A stretch of 64,000 nucleotides of DNA from Methylomonas sp. (GTDB lineage Bacteria; Pseudomonadota; Gammaproteobacteria; Methylococcales; Methylomonadaceae), in the NCBI RefSeq assembly GCF_023228165.1, contig NZ_JALOBS010000001.1, positions 62,001 through 126,000 on the forward strand, read 5' to 3'. Below, piece by piece: positions 25,977 to 34,632 of the stretch. The position numbers were made by a program, and so were the translations under genes. Position 1 is the stretch's first letter, and every line of letters starts with the position of its first letter. A model generated the notes under the pieces. That model did no database searches. It was given only the letters and a program-made list of their open reading frames with translations, and was not told the DNA's origin.

Positions 25977-28172
25977 ATGTCCCTCAAGCCTTACCCGACA
26001 TCCATGCTGGTGCTGTCAATCATTGCGGTTACCGGCATGTCCACGCCAGCCCGTTCGGACGGCTTCGGCCCAATGCCGATCAGCCTGAAAAACGTTCCCA
26101 TTCCGGAAGTACCCGGGCTGCTTGACGGACCGGAACCTATCGTGGTCGATAAAAAAGTCGCCATACAGCTGGGCAAAGCGCTGTTCTGGGATAGCAATGT
26201 CGGCAGCGACGGCATGGCCTGCGCCAGCTGCCACTTTCATGCCGGCGCCGACTCCCGTGTGAAAAACCAGCTGGCCCCCGGCGGCGTGTCGCTAAGCGAA
26301 ACCGCCTCCACCTTTGAAGCGACCGGAACAGACAATTCAGGCGGACCCAATTACACGCTGAAGAAAGACGATTTTCCGTTTCTGCAACGCAGCAACGACT
26401 TCGATACCACGTCGCCCATTACATTTCAAACCGACGATGTAGTATCGTCGTCAGGCACATTCAGCGGTGATTACATCGGCGAGGCGCCCTACGGCAGCGG
26501 CGACGACATTTGCGACCGTAACGCGGATGCCGTGTTTCATGTCGGCGCTATCGGAACCCGCAAAGTTCCACCGCGCAACGCACCAAGCGTAATCAACGCC
26601 GTATTTAATTACCGCAATTTTTGGGATGGTCGCGCCAATAACGTCTTCAACGGCAACAACCCCTGGGGCGACCGCGATCCGGATGCCGGCGTCTGGATCA
26701 GCACCAACAGAACCACTGTAAAAAAACAACGTTTGCACCTGATCAATTCTTCGCTGGCCTCTGTGGCGACCGCCCCACCGTTAAACGACAGCGAAATGAG
26801 TTGCCGCCAACGCACATTCAAGAGCCTGGCGCGCAAACTATTGGACCGTAAGCCACTGGAAAACCAAAAAGTGCATTACAACGACAGCGTACTAACCGGC
26901 TTGACTTTCAGTACCCCCGGCAATTTACTGTCTGGCTTGGAAACCAGCTATCGGATGATGATTATGGAGGCCTTCAACCGTAAATACTGGTCTTATGCCA
27001 AACGCGACAACTTCGGCCGTCCCGCAGATCCGAACCAGCCGGCCTACAGCCAGATTGAGGCCAATTTTCCGCTGTTTTTCGGTCTGGCGATTCAATTATA
27101 CGAATCGACCTTGGTTTCGGACGATTCGCCATTCGACCGCAGCGCTCGCGATGCCCAGGGGGTACCGGTCGATTTGACCGAAGCGGAACGGCGTGGGCTG
27201 GAGCAGTTCCGCAACGGCCACTGCGCCATGTGCCATGTCGGACCGACATTTACCTCGGCAACCGTGGCGACCAACGCCCTGCTGGTAAAAACCCATCCCG
27301 AGGCCTTCGGCAATGAAATCATCAGCTTGGCGACTTCGAACAACGTGGTAGGACGTAGTCTAAGCCTAGCTGGCAGAACCCTGAGCGACACCGGGTTTAC
27401 CTCCACCGGCGTCACGCCGCTGGACGGCGACATAGGCTTGGGCGGCGTCGATACTTTCGGTAAACCGTTATCTTTCAGCCTGCAATACCTGCAATTCTTG
27501 GCCGCCAACGATAACGGCATTTACGACGGCGAAGTAAGAAACGTCAGACCTTGCGATTTTCAACAGCAACTGGCCGCAGATACCAACAAAACCAGTCGCA
27601 AAATGTTTACCGCTGTCGACGGCGTTATGCCGCAAGCCCAAGCAACCGATGACTGCATTCAGCCAAACTGGGCGTACCAACCGACGCCTGCCGCAATTCT
27701 GACCGAGCTCAGCAAGGCCGACGCCGGCAAAGCCCTGGCGGTAATGGAAGGCGCGTTCAAAATTCCGGGATTGAGAAATATCGAATTGACCGGGCCGTAT
27801 ATGCATAACGGCGGCATGGCCAATCTTGAGCAAGTGGTAACTTTCTATGCCAGGGGCGGCAATTTCGATACGCCGGGCAAGGATTTCGGCTTTGTGGGCG
27901 GCTCGGGCGAGTTGATCACTTCGGCGCAAGCACGCGCCGACTTGGCCGCATTCTTGAAGACATTGACGGACGATCGGGTGCGTTATGAAAAAGCGCCCTT
28001 CGACCATCCGGAAATCAAAATTCCACACGGCCACGTCGGCGACCATATGACAGCATTCGGCGGTCACCAATTATCGAACCAACTCGCCCTGGACGAATTT
28101 TTAATCCTCGACGCCGTGGGTGCGGAAGGCAAACCGCAACCCAATCTACCCTTTGAAGATTACTTGGAATAG
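25977..28172 (+). CDS. dihaem cytochrome c peroxidase / MauG-like (large form)
   Basis: A 731-residue periplasmic or surface protein: signal peptide (1-27, ending TPARS-D), a first haem c site CASCH at 82-86 and a second CAMCH at about 416-420, and the conserved distal segment TGPYMHNGGMANLEQVVTFYARGG near the C-terminus. This length, about twice that of classical CcpA, resembles the surface-associated peroxidase (SACCP) of Methylococcus and CorB. Family members either reduce H2O2 or, like MauG and MbnH, oxidise Trp residues of partner proteins. The start at 25977 follows a GGAG ribosome-binding site; the longer reading starts inside a terminator. Upstream gene encodes the Trp-rich exported protein. 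Confidence 0.87.
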   Translation: MSLKPYPTSMLVLSIIAVTGMSTPARSDGFGPMPISLKNVPIPEVPGLLDGPEPIVVDKKVAIQLGKALFWDSNVGSDGMACASCHFHAGADSRVKNQLAPGGVSLSETASTFEATGTDNSGGPNYTLKKDDFPFLQRSNDFDTTSPITFQTDDVVSSSGTFSGDYIGEAPYGSGDDICDRNADAVFHVGAIGTRKVPPRNAPSVINAVFNYRNFWDGRANNVFNGNNPWGDRDPDAGVWISTNRTTVKKQRLHLINSSLASVATAPPLNDSEMSCRQRTFKSLARKLLDRKPLENQKVHYNDSVLTGLTFSTPGNLLSGLETSYRMMIMEAFNRKYWSYAKRDNFGRPADPNQPAYSQIEANFPLFFGLAIQLYESTLVSDDSPFDRSARDAQGVPVDLTEAERRGLEQFRNGHCAMCHVGPTFTSATVATNALLVKTHPEAFGNEIISLATSNNVVGRSLSLAGRTLSDTGFTSTGVTPLDGDIGLGGVDTFGKPLSFSLQYLQFLAANDNGIYDGEVRNVRPCDFQQQLAADTNKTSRKMFTAVDGVMPQAQATDDCIQPNWAYQPTPAAILTELSKADAGKALAVMEGAFKIPGLRNIELTGPYMHNGGMANLEQVVTFYARGGNFDTPGKDFGFVGGSGELITSAQARADLAAFLKTLTDDRVRYEKAPFDHPEIKIPHGHVGDHMTAFGGHQLSNQLALDEFLILDAVGAEGKPQPNLPFEDYLE

Positions 28173-28901
28173 CTCGGCGGCGCGGCGTTAGCATTGCAAT
28201 TAGGATGTGGTCGTTAATAAACCCGGTGATTTAGATTATGCCAAACCACGCATTTACTCACGCTTGAGAACGCCGCAAAAGGTTGGGTCGAGTGCAAAGC
28301 ATGTTACAGGCCGGCATTACGGTTGCCGGTCCGCGGACCGGCATTCGCTCAAGCATCGCAGTAGCGAATCATCAATTTTGCACGGTTAAATTTCCGCTTA
28401 GTAAGCAATAACCGTGCCCACCCTTGTTTGATGAATTCTAACAACGACCAGCCCGGTCTTTTAGGTCAGGTTGCCACGACAGTGGTTACCTGGCATCTGC
28501 AAGCCTTGGTCTTTGAATTGGTCAGGGAACGCTTTCGTTAAAAATCTACACTCCGCTGCAATTCGCGATTGACAACAAAGTCCGATAGAATTTCTCCAAG
28601 GCTAGCGGCGATTTCATTCAATGCAAAACTACAAGCTCGGTAGGAAAGCTCACCTTAGGTAAGGTATTGATTTCAATCAAGCTGATTTATACTAATCGCC
28701 AAACCTAAGTCTGTCATACCGCCGGGGGGCACCGCATAGTTGCAGGCGATAGGGCAAGGCATGGAGCAATTGCCGGATCCAGGTGCCGGGATGGATTCGC
28801 TTCGCGGTCTGCTGCGCCGGCAAACCCGGCCGGAGCGACGGTCGCCAATGCGTGTAATACAATTTAGCTGAAACAGCTTGCTAATCAGGAAAGGAATTGT
28901 C
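28173..28901. other. intergenic region, no gene
   Basis: About 730 bp separates the peroxidase and hpr genes. It includes a perfect 20-bp palindrome at 28324-28343 and low-quality frames with no ribosome-binding site. No promoter was confidently identified. Confidence 0.5.
28324..28343. repeat. perfect 20-bp palindrome
   Basis: TGCCGGTCCGCGGACCGGCA is fully self-complementary with no loop. It could be a protein-binding site or part of a decayed terminator for the peroxidase gene (about 150 bp upstream). Confidence 0.65.
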
Positions 28902-29873
28902 ATGAGCAAACCCAAAGTTTTGATCACTCGCCGCTGGCCTGCCTCGGTGGAAGCCACGTTACAACAACAGTACGATGTGACTTTAAATCGCGATGATCAC
29001 CCCTTCACCGTCGACGAATACAAACAGGCTTTGCAAAATTACGATGCGGTGTGTCCCACCGTTTGCGACAGCCTGCCGGCCGACGTGCTCAATGTGCCGA
29101 ATAAACGCTGTAAAATTTTGGGTAATTTTGGGGTGGGCTACAACCATATCGACATCGCTGCCGCCAAGCAGCAAGGACTGATTATCACCAACACGCCAGG
29201 GGTTTTAACCGAGAGCACCGCCGATATCGCCATGACCTTATTGTTAATGTCCGCCAGACGCGGGGCGGAAGGCGACAGAATAGTGCGTGCGGGGCGATGG
29301 ACAGGTTGGTGCCCCACGCATATGATGAGCAGTGATGTCACCGGCGCCACCCTGGGCTTGATCGGTTTCGGCCGTATCGCCCAAGCCATGGCAGGCAAGG
29401 CGCACCATGGTTTCGGCATGAAAATATTGTACGTAAAACCTTCGCCCGCCGACTCAACGATCGTCGATGCGTTACAAGCCATACGCTGCGAAACCATAGA
29501 AGCATTATTGCCGCAGTGCGATTACGTATCTTTGCACTGCCCTGGCGGTAACCAAACCCGGCATTTAATCAATGAAAATACGCTAAACCTGATGAAACCC
29601 AGCGCGCATTTAATCAATACCGCCCGCGGCGATGTGGTGGATAGTAAAGCTCTGATCAAAGCGTTGCAAGAAAAGCGCATTGCCGGCGCCGGACTGGACG
29701 TATACGAAAACGAACCCTACATCGACCCGGGCTTTCTGGCGTTGGACAACGTATCGTTATTGCCGCACTTGGGCAGCGCGACTATCGCCACCCGAACGGC
29801 AATGGGCGAAAAGGTGTTGGCCAATTTGGCCGCTTATTTTGCCGGACAAGTGTTGCCCGATAGAGTGGTATAA
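28902..29873 (+). CDS. hpr: hydroxypyruvate reductase / glycerate dehydrogenase
   Basis: A 323-residue D-isomer-specific 2-hydroxyacid dehydrogenase. It has the NAD-binding motif LGLIGFGRIAQAMA, the catalytic Arg in NTARGDVVD, the Glu in YENEPYID, and the His in LLPHLGSAT. The serine-cycle setting (sga makes hydroxypyruvate) supports hydroxypyruvate to D-glycerate as its main reaction, although related enzymes reduce glyoxylate too. The start at 28902 follows AAGGAATTGTC; an upstream in-frame ATG at 28878 lacks such a site. It is isolated from other serine-cycle genes by the surface-protein island. Confidence 0.9.
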   Translation: MSKPKVLITRRWPASVEATLQQQYDVTLNRDDHPFTVDEYKQALQNYDAVCPTVCDSLPADVLNVPNKRCKILGNFGVGYNHIDIAAAKQQGLIITNTPGVLTESTADIAMTLLLMSARRGAEGDRIVRAGRWTGWCPTHMMSSDVTGATLGLIGFGRIAQAMAGKAHHGFGMKILYVKPSPADSTIVDALQAIRCETIEALLPQCDYVSLHCPGGNQTRHLINENTLNLMKPSAHLINTARGDVVDSKALIKALQEKRIAGAGLDVYENEPYIDPGFLALDNVSLLPHLGSATIATRTAMGEKVLANLAAYFAGQVLPDRVV

Positions 29874-29920
29874 AGCGAATTCAATGACTGCCGTCATTTG
29901 AACTCATTATTGAGAAATAA

Positions 29921-29991
29921 TTCAGCGCAAAGTATCACAGGGCATTTAATCGGCTGGCATCAATTAAACACCGATTGAACTCTGCGCTGAA
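29921..29991. repeat. inverted repeat at convergent gene ends
   Basis: TTCAGCGCA (29921-29929) and TGCGCTGAA (29983-29991) are perfect 9-bp arms flanking a 53-bp centre between hpr and the convergent exported-protein gene. It may help terminate both transcripts. Confidence 0.5.
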
Positions 29992-30004
29992 TAGTGACCA
30001 GCCT

Positions 30005-30856
30005 TTAGGCCGCTTTAGTCTTCCTTCGATTAACACCGATCAAACCAAGCAACCCGCTAGCGAATAACCATGCCGCCGCAGGCACAGGCACTGCACTGAT
30101 ATTGACTTTATAAGCGTATGGCGTACCGAAGATATCGCCGCCTATGTCATTACCTCCCAAATAAACCGTGTATGCCTGGTTGGCTTGGGCAAAAAATTCG
30201 ACATAGCTGCTGTCGCCATGAGTTAAATAGCTTAAACCGCTACCGCCAAAAGGGTTATCGACCATGGCCGGCGCCTCGTTCAATCCGGAAATATAACCGG
30301 CATTCCAAATGGAATGGTGATTGATTTCACCGGTGTGCATACCTTCAAAAACGGTAATACCGTAATTGAAAATATTATCTGCCGCGTTCACCTTGGACAC
30401 TTCAATTCTGACCGTGGTATCCACGGCGGATTTGATTAACCCGAAGTCGGTATTATGCGCCCAGCCTCGGGTAAAGCTAGGGTTCTGCGGATCGGCCTGC
30501 CAGGAACCCCAGGCGCCATTGGCGGTGTCCAGATCAACGACGGCACCATTGAATCTACTGGCGGCATCAGCCGCTGATACTTCCAGGGTTTGGCCGGCAT
30601 TGTCGATCATGGCCGCCCAGTTTAAGGCGTGTTTTTCCGAGGTAAAACCCATGGGTAGTGCGCCGCCCGGCGTGCCTAACCAAGGAATTGGAGCCCCGCC
30701 GCCGTCCGAACCGCCCGTCAACACCCAACCATCGGTAGCACCCCAGCTGGCGGTGTTATACATAACCTCCGCGGATGCCGAACCGGCCGCGCCCAATGTC
30801 ATTGCGGTACCCGCCGCGGCCAACGCAATAGCCTTAACCAATTTTTTTTGTTGCAT
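30005..30856 (-). CDS. exported VPLPA-CTERM protein, Trp/His-rich (possible CorA-like copper protein)
   Basis: A 283-residue secreted protein with a clean signal peptide (MQQKKLVKAIALAAAGTAM...ASA-EVMYNT) and C-terminal VPVPAAAWLFASGLLGLIG plus NRRKTK, i.e. a VPLPA-CTERM sorting signal. The middle has many Trp and His: GATDGWVLTGG, APIPWLG, KHALNWAAM, GAWGSWQ, RGWAHNTDFG, GEINHHSIWNAG. This layout is reminiscent of small copper-repressible surface proteins of methanotrophs (CorA/MopE type), where His and a kynurenine from Trp bind copper, but homology was not tested. It is related to the protein at 24983. A sigma-54 promoter lies 90-105 bp upstream. Function is inferred only from resemblance. 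Confidence 0.72.
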   Translation of the reverse strand: MQQKKLVKAIALAAAGTAMTLGAAGSASAEVMYNTASWGATDGWVLTGGSDGGGAPIPWLGTPGGALPMGFTSEKHALNWAAMIDNAGQTLEVSAADAASRFNGAVVDLDTANGAWGSWQADPQNPSFTRGWAHNTDFGLIKSAVDTTVRIEVSKVNAADNIFNYGITVFEGMHTGEINHHSIWNAGYISGLNEAPAMVDNPFGGSGLSYLTHGDSSYVEFFAQANQAYTVYLGGNDIGGDIFGTPYAYKVNISAVPVPAAAWLFASGLLGLIGVNRRKTKAA

Positions 30857-30944
30857 GAATACTCCTTGTTTTCAAAAATTAAAAATTCAACGAAGCGGTA
30901 GATCTATTTCCTCTCTAAATCCCACCAGTCTTCACAATCTATAA

Positions 30945-30960
30945 AGCAGTTCTCATACCA
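30945..30960 (-). promoter_or_regulatory. sigma-54 (-24/-12) promoter
   Basis: On the minus strand TGGTATGAGAACTGCT retains GG and GC at 10-bp spacing and matches the RpoN consensus with three substitutions. Transcription would begin near 30934, 78 bp before the exported protein gene at 30856. Confidence 0.6.
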
Positions 30961-31098
30961 GTCGGCCACTCCTTAGCTTCATTAGGTATTTTTTCTTTAA
31001 TTTCATATCGCTACAAAAACTACTACTCGTAGCAAATACTCTTAACCGTCCGGCGTTAAACGCCGAAAAACGGCAACCCCCTAAATTCCTCTAGCTGA

Positions 31099-31109
31099 CT
31101 ATGTTATAT
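31099..31109 (-). promoter_or_regulatory. candidate activator half-site ATATAACATAG
   Basis: The minus strand reads ATATAACATAG, about 150 bp before a sigma-54 promoter. Two copies of the same 11-mer lie about 140 and 160 bp from another sigma-54 promoter (42620). Confidence 0.4.
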
Positions 31110-31172
31110 GGCCCAGCTTTTTAGCCTGTTGCTTGATTTGCGATGCGGATAAAAAAGAGCTGCCGGCAAAAA

Positions 31173-31886
31173 CTAAGCCTTAGAAGATCGTTTACGTTGC
31201 ATCCCCAACAAGCCTGCCATTCCGCTGCCGAACAGCCAAATCGCGGCCGGAACCGGCACCACGGTTGCCTCTAGCTGGCCCGTTACCGTGCTGTCGAAAT
31301 AAAGATTCTCAGTTTGGCCGGCCGACAGCACAAAGCCGAAGGAATCGACGCCAAAAGCTTGTGCAAAACCGTCGTAAATGGAAGCATGCGAAATATCGAA
31401 GTTATCCAAGTCGAAATTTTCATTCGAATAAGCAAATGTAGCGTCCACATCGGCATTTTCGCCGGAAGCTTGGGTCGTTAGCGAATAGCTAAAATCGATG
31501 TTGATGTCGAAAATATCGTTTACATCCAACGAAATGTTTTCAAAAGAAATCAACAAATTGGAAAAGTAATCGCTGACCGCCGTACCCAGTTGGATAGTGT
31601 CTTGCGCTTGCAAGGAAAGGTTGTGCGATATACCCAGTCCGCTAAACGCTTGGTAATTCGGCGCGTAGCTACTGGCGGCACTTTCCGCGTATGCACCGGA
31701 ATTGAAAAAATCCATGATCGATAAAGACTGCATATCGCCATTGGCATTGCGGTTGCTTGCCGTAACCGTGTACGAGAAATCAACATTCCCGCTGTAATGA
31801 CTGGACGCTTGCGCGGATGACGTTAACGCCGGCAGTAAAAAAATAGCTGCCGTTAAAAGCGTTGATTTTCGATTCAAGCTATTCAT
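31173..31886 (-). CDS. exported VPLPA-CTERM protein
   Basis: A 237-residue secreted protein: signal peptide to about residue 28 (SSAQA-SSH), a Ser/Asn/Asp-rich beta-strand-like body, and C-terminal VPVPAAIWLFGSGMAGLLG with MQRKRSSKA, the VPLPA-CTERM exosortase signal. It has no Trp-rich region, unlike the proteins at 24983 and 30005. It lies 88 bp downstream of the second large peroxidase gene on the same strand, with a hairpin between them, so it is probably co-transcribed from the sigma-54 promoter at 34426. Function unknown; likely extracellular or polysaccharide-associated. Confidence 0.78.
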   Translation of the reverse strand: MNSLNRKSTLLTAAIFLLPALTSSAQASSHYSGNVDFSYTVTASNRNANGDMQSLSIMDFFNSGAYAESAASSYAPNYQAFSGLGISHNLSLQAQDTIQLGTAVSDYFSNLLISFENISLDVNDIFDINIDFSYSLTTQASGENADVDATFAYSNENFDLDNFDISHASIYDGFAQAFGVDSFGFVLSAGQTENLYFDSTVTGQLEATVVPVPAAIWLFGSGMAGLLGMQRKRSSKA

Positions 31887-31920
31887 TGTGTTTCCTGATA
31901 TTCAAAAATATTGAGCGAAA

Positions 31921-31953
31921 GGTCATGGTCCGCTTAAATAGCGGGCCATGACC
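31921..31953 (-). terminator. hairpin between peroxidase and exported protein genes
   Basis: GGTCATGGTCCGC and GCGGGCCATGACC pair over 13 bp around TTAAATA. There is only a weak T-run, so it is more likely a processing or attenuating stem than a complete terminator. Confidence 0.6.
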
Positions 31954-31974
31954 GGCTGAGTTGTCAGCGACCGA

Positions 31975-34236
31975 TCAAGGCGCCAAAAACGGCTCGATTG
32001 GGGCAGCCCTACCACTTGCGCCTACGGCCGGCACAACCACTACTGCCTCTTTTGCCAATGCAGCAGACAGCGGGTGACCGGACTGCACGAACTGGTCGTC
32101 GCCTTCATGTCCGTTCGGCACGATTAACTCGGGATGATCGAACGGCGCCTGCTCGTAGCGCACTCTGTCGTCGGTCAAGGTTTTTAAGAACGCCAGTAGA
32201 TCGGCGCGTTTCTGCGCATCGCTACTCATGGGCGTACGCGTTAAAAAGTCGCTTTGGTTGCTGTTATCAAAGTTACCGCCCCGCGCATAAAATTCGATGA
32301 CTTGTTCCAGCGTCGCCATGCTGCCGTTATGCATATAGGGGCCTGTCAACTCGATATTGCGCAAAGTCGGAATCTTAAAGGCCGCTTTGGCGCCGATTAG
32401 CAATTTCTGATCATTCGGGTTATTAAACGCGGCAATAGCAGCATCGATGGTGGGTATGAAAGCGTAGCCAGGGTCTTGGCAATTCTGCCCGCGCAAGGAT
32501 ACTTCCGCCGGTCCTTCCCGGCTACCATCCACTTGTCGGTCCGCGGACAAAGTGAAAAAGGCTGGGAAGTTGATATCGAATCCCAAGTCCCAGCCCAGCG
32601 GCGACAAGAACTGGCAGCTATGCACGTGCCTGACGGCCTGGTCTTTAACCTCGCTGTCGTTACCCATTAAGTACTGCACGTATTGCGCACTGTACGACAA
32701 CGGTTTGCCGAATTCATCCTGGCCGCCCAAACCGGGATCGGCTTCCGGATCACCAACTCCGGTATTAAAAAAGCCGAAATCGATCAGCTTTTGGCCCGTG
32801 GGGTTTCGAGTCACATCACGCATCACCACATTAGGTGTATCGGTAATACCTGCGTCCTTGGCCATATCGACCAGATTTTTGCCCATGGCTTCCGGTCCGA
32901 AGGCGCGTAAACTATGCTCGGGGCCAAAAAAGGCATTGGCCGTTGGCGTTACCAACAGCGAATTGGAAACGATTGCATTGGTTGTCATTACCGGCCCCGC
33001 ATGGCAAAGGTTGCAATGGCTTTCGGTGAACACTTCCAAGCCGCGTCTTTCGGAATCCGTCAGGCTAACCGGCTTGTAGGTATCCGGGTCGCGCACGGCG
33101 GTATCGATGGGTGCCTGATCGGATACCAGGGTGGATTCGTACATCTGGATCGCCAAACCAAAGAACATCGGGAAATTGGCTTCCATCTGCGTATAAGCCA
33201 ATCCTCCGCTAGCCGGCGAACCAAAACTGCCTCTTGTGGTATTCGACCAGAATTTCGAGGCGAATGCGGCGCGCACCATATCTTTGTATGTGGCCTTTAA
33301 ACCGGGTTGCAGATTACCTTCCGTGCTGTTTGTCAGGTTCAAGGTACCGAATACACTGTCCATGTAATGTACTTTTTGATGCTGCAAGGGTTGGCGCAGC
33401 AGTAATTTTCGGCCGATATCAGCTATGCCGCGGTTGGCGCATGTCATTTCCAGCTGGCTCATGGCAGTTGCCACGGCTTGAGAAGCCAACGCCGAGTTCT
33501 CCAGGTGCAATGCCTGCTTTTGAACCGTGCGCCGATTCACCTGCACCCAGACCCCTGCATTGGGATCGCGGTCGCCCCAGTTATTAGTACCGTTGAAGAC
33601 GTTGTTGGCCCGACCATCCCAGAAACCACGGTGGTTAAAAACAGCGTTAATTACGCTGGGAGCGTTTCTAGGCTCAACTCGCCGCGTGCCGACGCCATTG
33701 ACGTTAAAGACCGGGTCCGCGCTACGCTGGCAGTTGTCATTACTGCCGGTAAAAGACGAAACACCGGTAAATTCGCCGCTAAAAGTCCCCGATGACGCAA
33801 CCGCGTCGTCCGTGGCAAATATTCTACCGCTGGCCTTATCCAGAGGATTGGCGTATCGCACCAAAGGAAAGTCATCCGTATTCAAAGCGTGATTCGGCCC
33901 CCCGTTACCTGAAGGTAATGTGTCGAAAAGATTATCGGGATGCGGATTGAGTGTGCCGGGATTAATTTGATTTTTGACCCGGTTATCGGCGCCGGCATGA
34001 AAATGGCAAGATGCGCAAGCCATGCCGTCGCTGCCGACATTGACATCCCAGAACAACGCCTTACCTAAAGCAATGGCCATGTCCTTATTCACCACAATCG
34101 GGTCCTGGCCATCTGTCAAGCCCGGTACCGGTGGAGTAGGTACACCAATTAACGGCACCGGCAACGGCCCGTGAGCAAATCCAACCTGACAAACAAAGGC
34201 ACAACAGGCCGACAATAAAAAGACGGATAATTTCAT
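31975..34236 (-). CDS. dihaem cytochrome c peroxidase / MauG-like (large form), second copy
   Basis: A 753-residue paralogue of the protein at 25977. Its signal peptide ends near FAHG; haem sites are CASCH at 74-78 and CNLCH at about 420, followed by RNIELTGPYMHNGSMATLEQVIEFYARGG. N-terminal segments VPGLTDGQDPIVVNKDMAIALGKALFWD and VGSDGMACASCHFHAGAD are nearly identical to the first copy. It should be periplasmic or cell-surface, carrying two c-type haems, with peroxidase or MauG-type protein-oxidising activity. A sigma-54 promoter lies about 190 bp upstream, and an exported protein gene follows. The repeated pairing of peroxidase and VPLPA-CTERM protein is the notable feature. Confidence 0.87.
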   Translation of the reverse strand: MKLSVFLLSACCAFVCQVGFAHGPLPVPLIGVPTPPVPGLTDGQDPIVVNKDMAIALGKALFWDVNVGSDGMACASCHFHAGADNRVKNQINPGTLNPHPDNLFDTLPSGNGGPNHALNTDDFPLVRYANPLDKASGRIFATDDAVASSGTFSGEFTGVSSFTGSNDNCQRSADPVFNVNGVGTRRVEPRNAPSVINAVFNHRGFWDGRANNVFNGTNNWGDRDPNAGVWVQVNRRTVQKQALHLENSALASQAVATAMSQLEMTCANRGIADIGRKLLLRQPLQHQKVHYMDSVFGTLNLTNSTEGNLQPGLKATYKDMVRAAFASKFWSNTTRGSFGSPASGGLAYTQMEANFPMFFGLAIQMYESTLVSDQAPIDTAVRDPDTYKPVSLTDSERRGLEVFTESHCNLCHAGPVMTTNAIVSNSLLVTPTANAFFGPEHSLRAFGPEAMGKNLVDMAKDAGITDTPNVVMRDVTRNPTGQKLIDFGFFNTGVGDPEADPGLGGQDEFGKPLSYSAQYVQYLMGNDSEVKDQAVRHVHSCQFLSPLGWDLGFDINFPAFFTLSADRQVDGSREGPAEVSLRGQNCQDPGYAFIPTIDAAIAAFNNPNDQKLLIGAKAAFKIPTLRNIELTGPYMHNGSMATLEQVIEFYARGGNFDNSNQSDFLTRTPMSSDAQKRADLLAFLKTLTDDRVRYEQAPFDHPELIVPNGHEGDDQFVQSGHPLSAALAKEAVVVVPAVGASGRAAPIEPFLAP

Positions 34237-34632
34237 AATTTAACCCTGGTAAAAATATTTCTGCTCCGGTTGCTCAACCTCGGCGATTCCTATTCCATTG
34301 AAACCGCCGCGGAATCATTACAAGCCCCATAGCCCCTTAATACGATTCTGTTGGTATCTGACGACTTACATCGATCAAGCCATGCGCCTACAGAAGAGAT
34401 TCAGCATATAACCGAACCCTTGTTCAGCAAAATACAGGCCACTCCTTAGTTCGCCTAGAAACAACAACTTAGAAAGTATGGGAAATTGATTTAGCTATTT
34501 TTGTGCGGGATATGCCGCACTTTTATAAAAAAATACTGCATATGCCTTGCTTTGTATAATCAGTGGGAAAAACAAAAACGTGCGGTTAAATAAGCGTTTT
34601 TCGGGGACTAACAGGGGAATTTAAAGACGCGA
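34237..34632. other. promoter region of second peroxidase
   Basis: 396 bp holding a -24/-12 promoter (34426-34441), about 180 nt of untranslated leader, and a small hairpin GTGCGGgatatgCCGCAC at 34503-34520. No gene was found. Confidence 0.55.
34426..34441 (-). promoter_or_regulatory. sigma-54 (-24/-12) promoter for peroxidase operon
   Basis: The minus strand reads TGGCCTGTATTTTGCT: TGGC, G at the seventh position and TTGCT all match the consensus. It is preceded by CTAAGGAG, a sequence also found near the promoter of the gene at 30005. The leader would be about 180 nt. Confidence 0.72.

Larger units (their letters stand above)
30857..31172. other. promoter region of exported protein gene
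   Basis: 316 bp upstream of the gene at 30005. It contains the -24/-12 element at 30945-30960, a GGAGTGGCC motif shared with the 34.4 kb promoter, and one ATATAACATAG half-site at 31099-31109. No coding frame was found. Confidence 0.6.

Noticed and set aside
28243..28330. Possible second GEMM riboswitch after the first peroxidase gene
   Set aside because: Words GCCAAACC, GTGCAAAGC, GGCCGG and GGTTGCCGG occur in order, but distances are wrong and the required hairpins do not form.
30961..30980. TGGCCGACTGGTATGA as the -24/-12 of the gene at 30005
   Set aside because: It lacks the obligatory GC at -12; the overlapping TGGTATGAGAACTGCT has correct spacing and was chosen instead.
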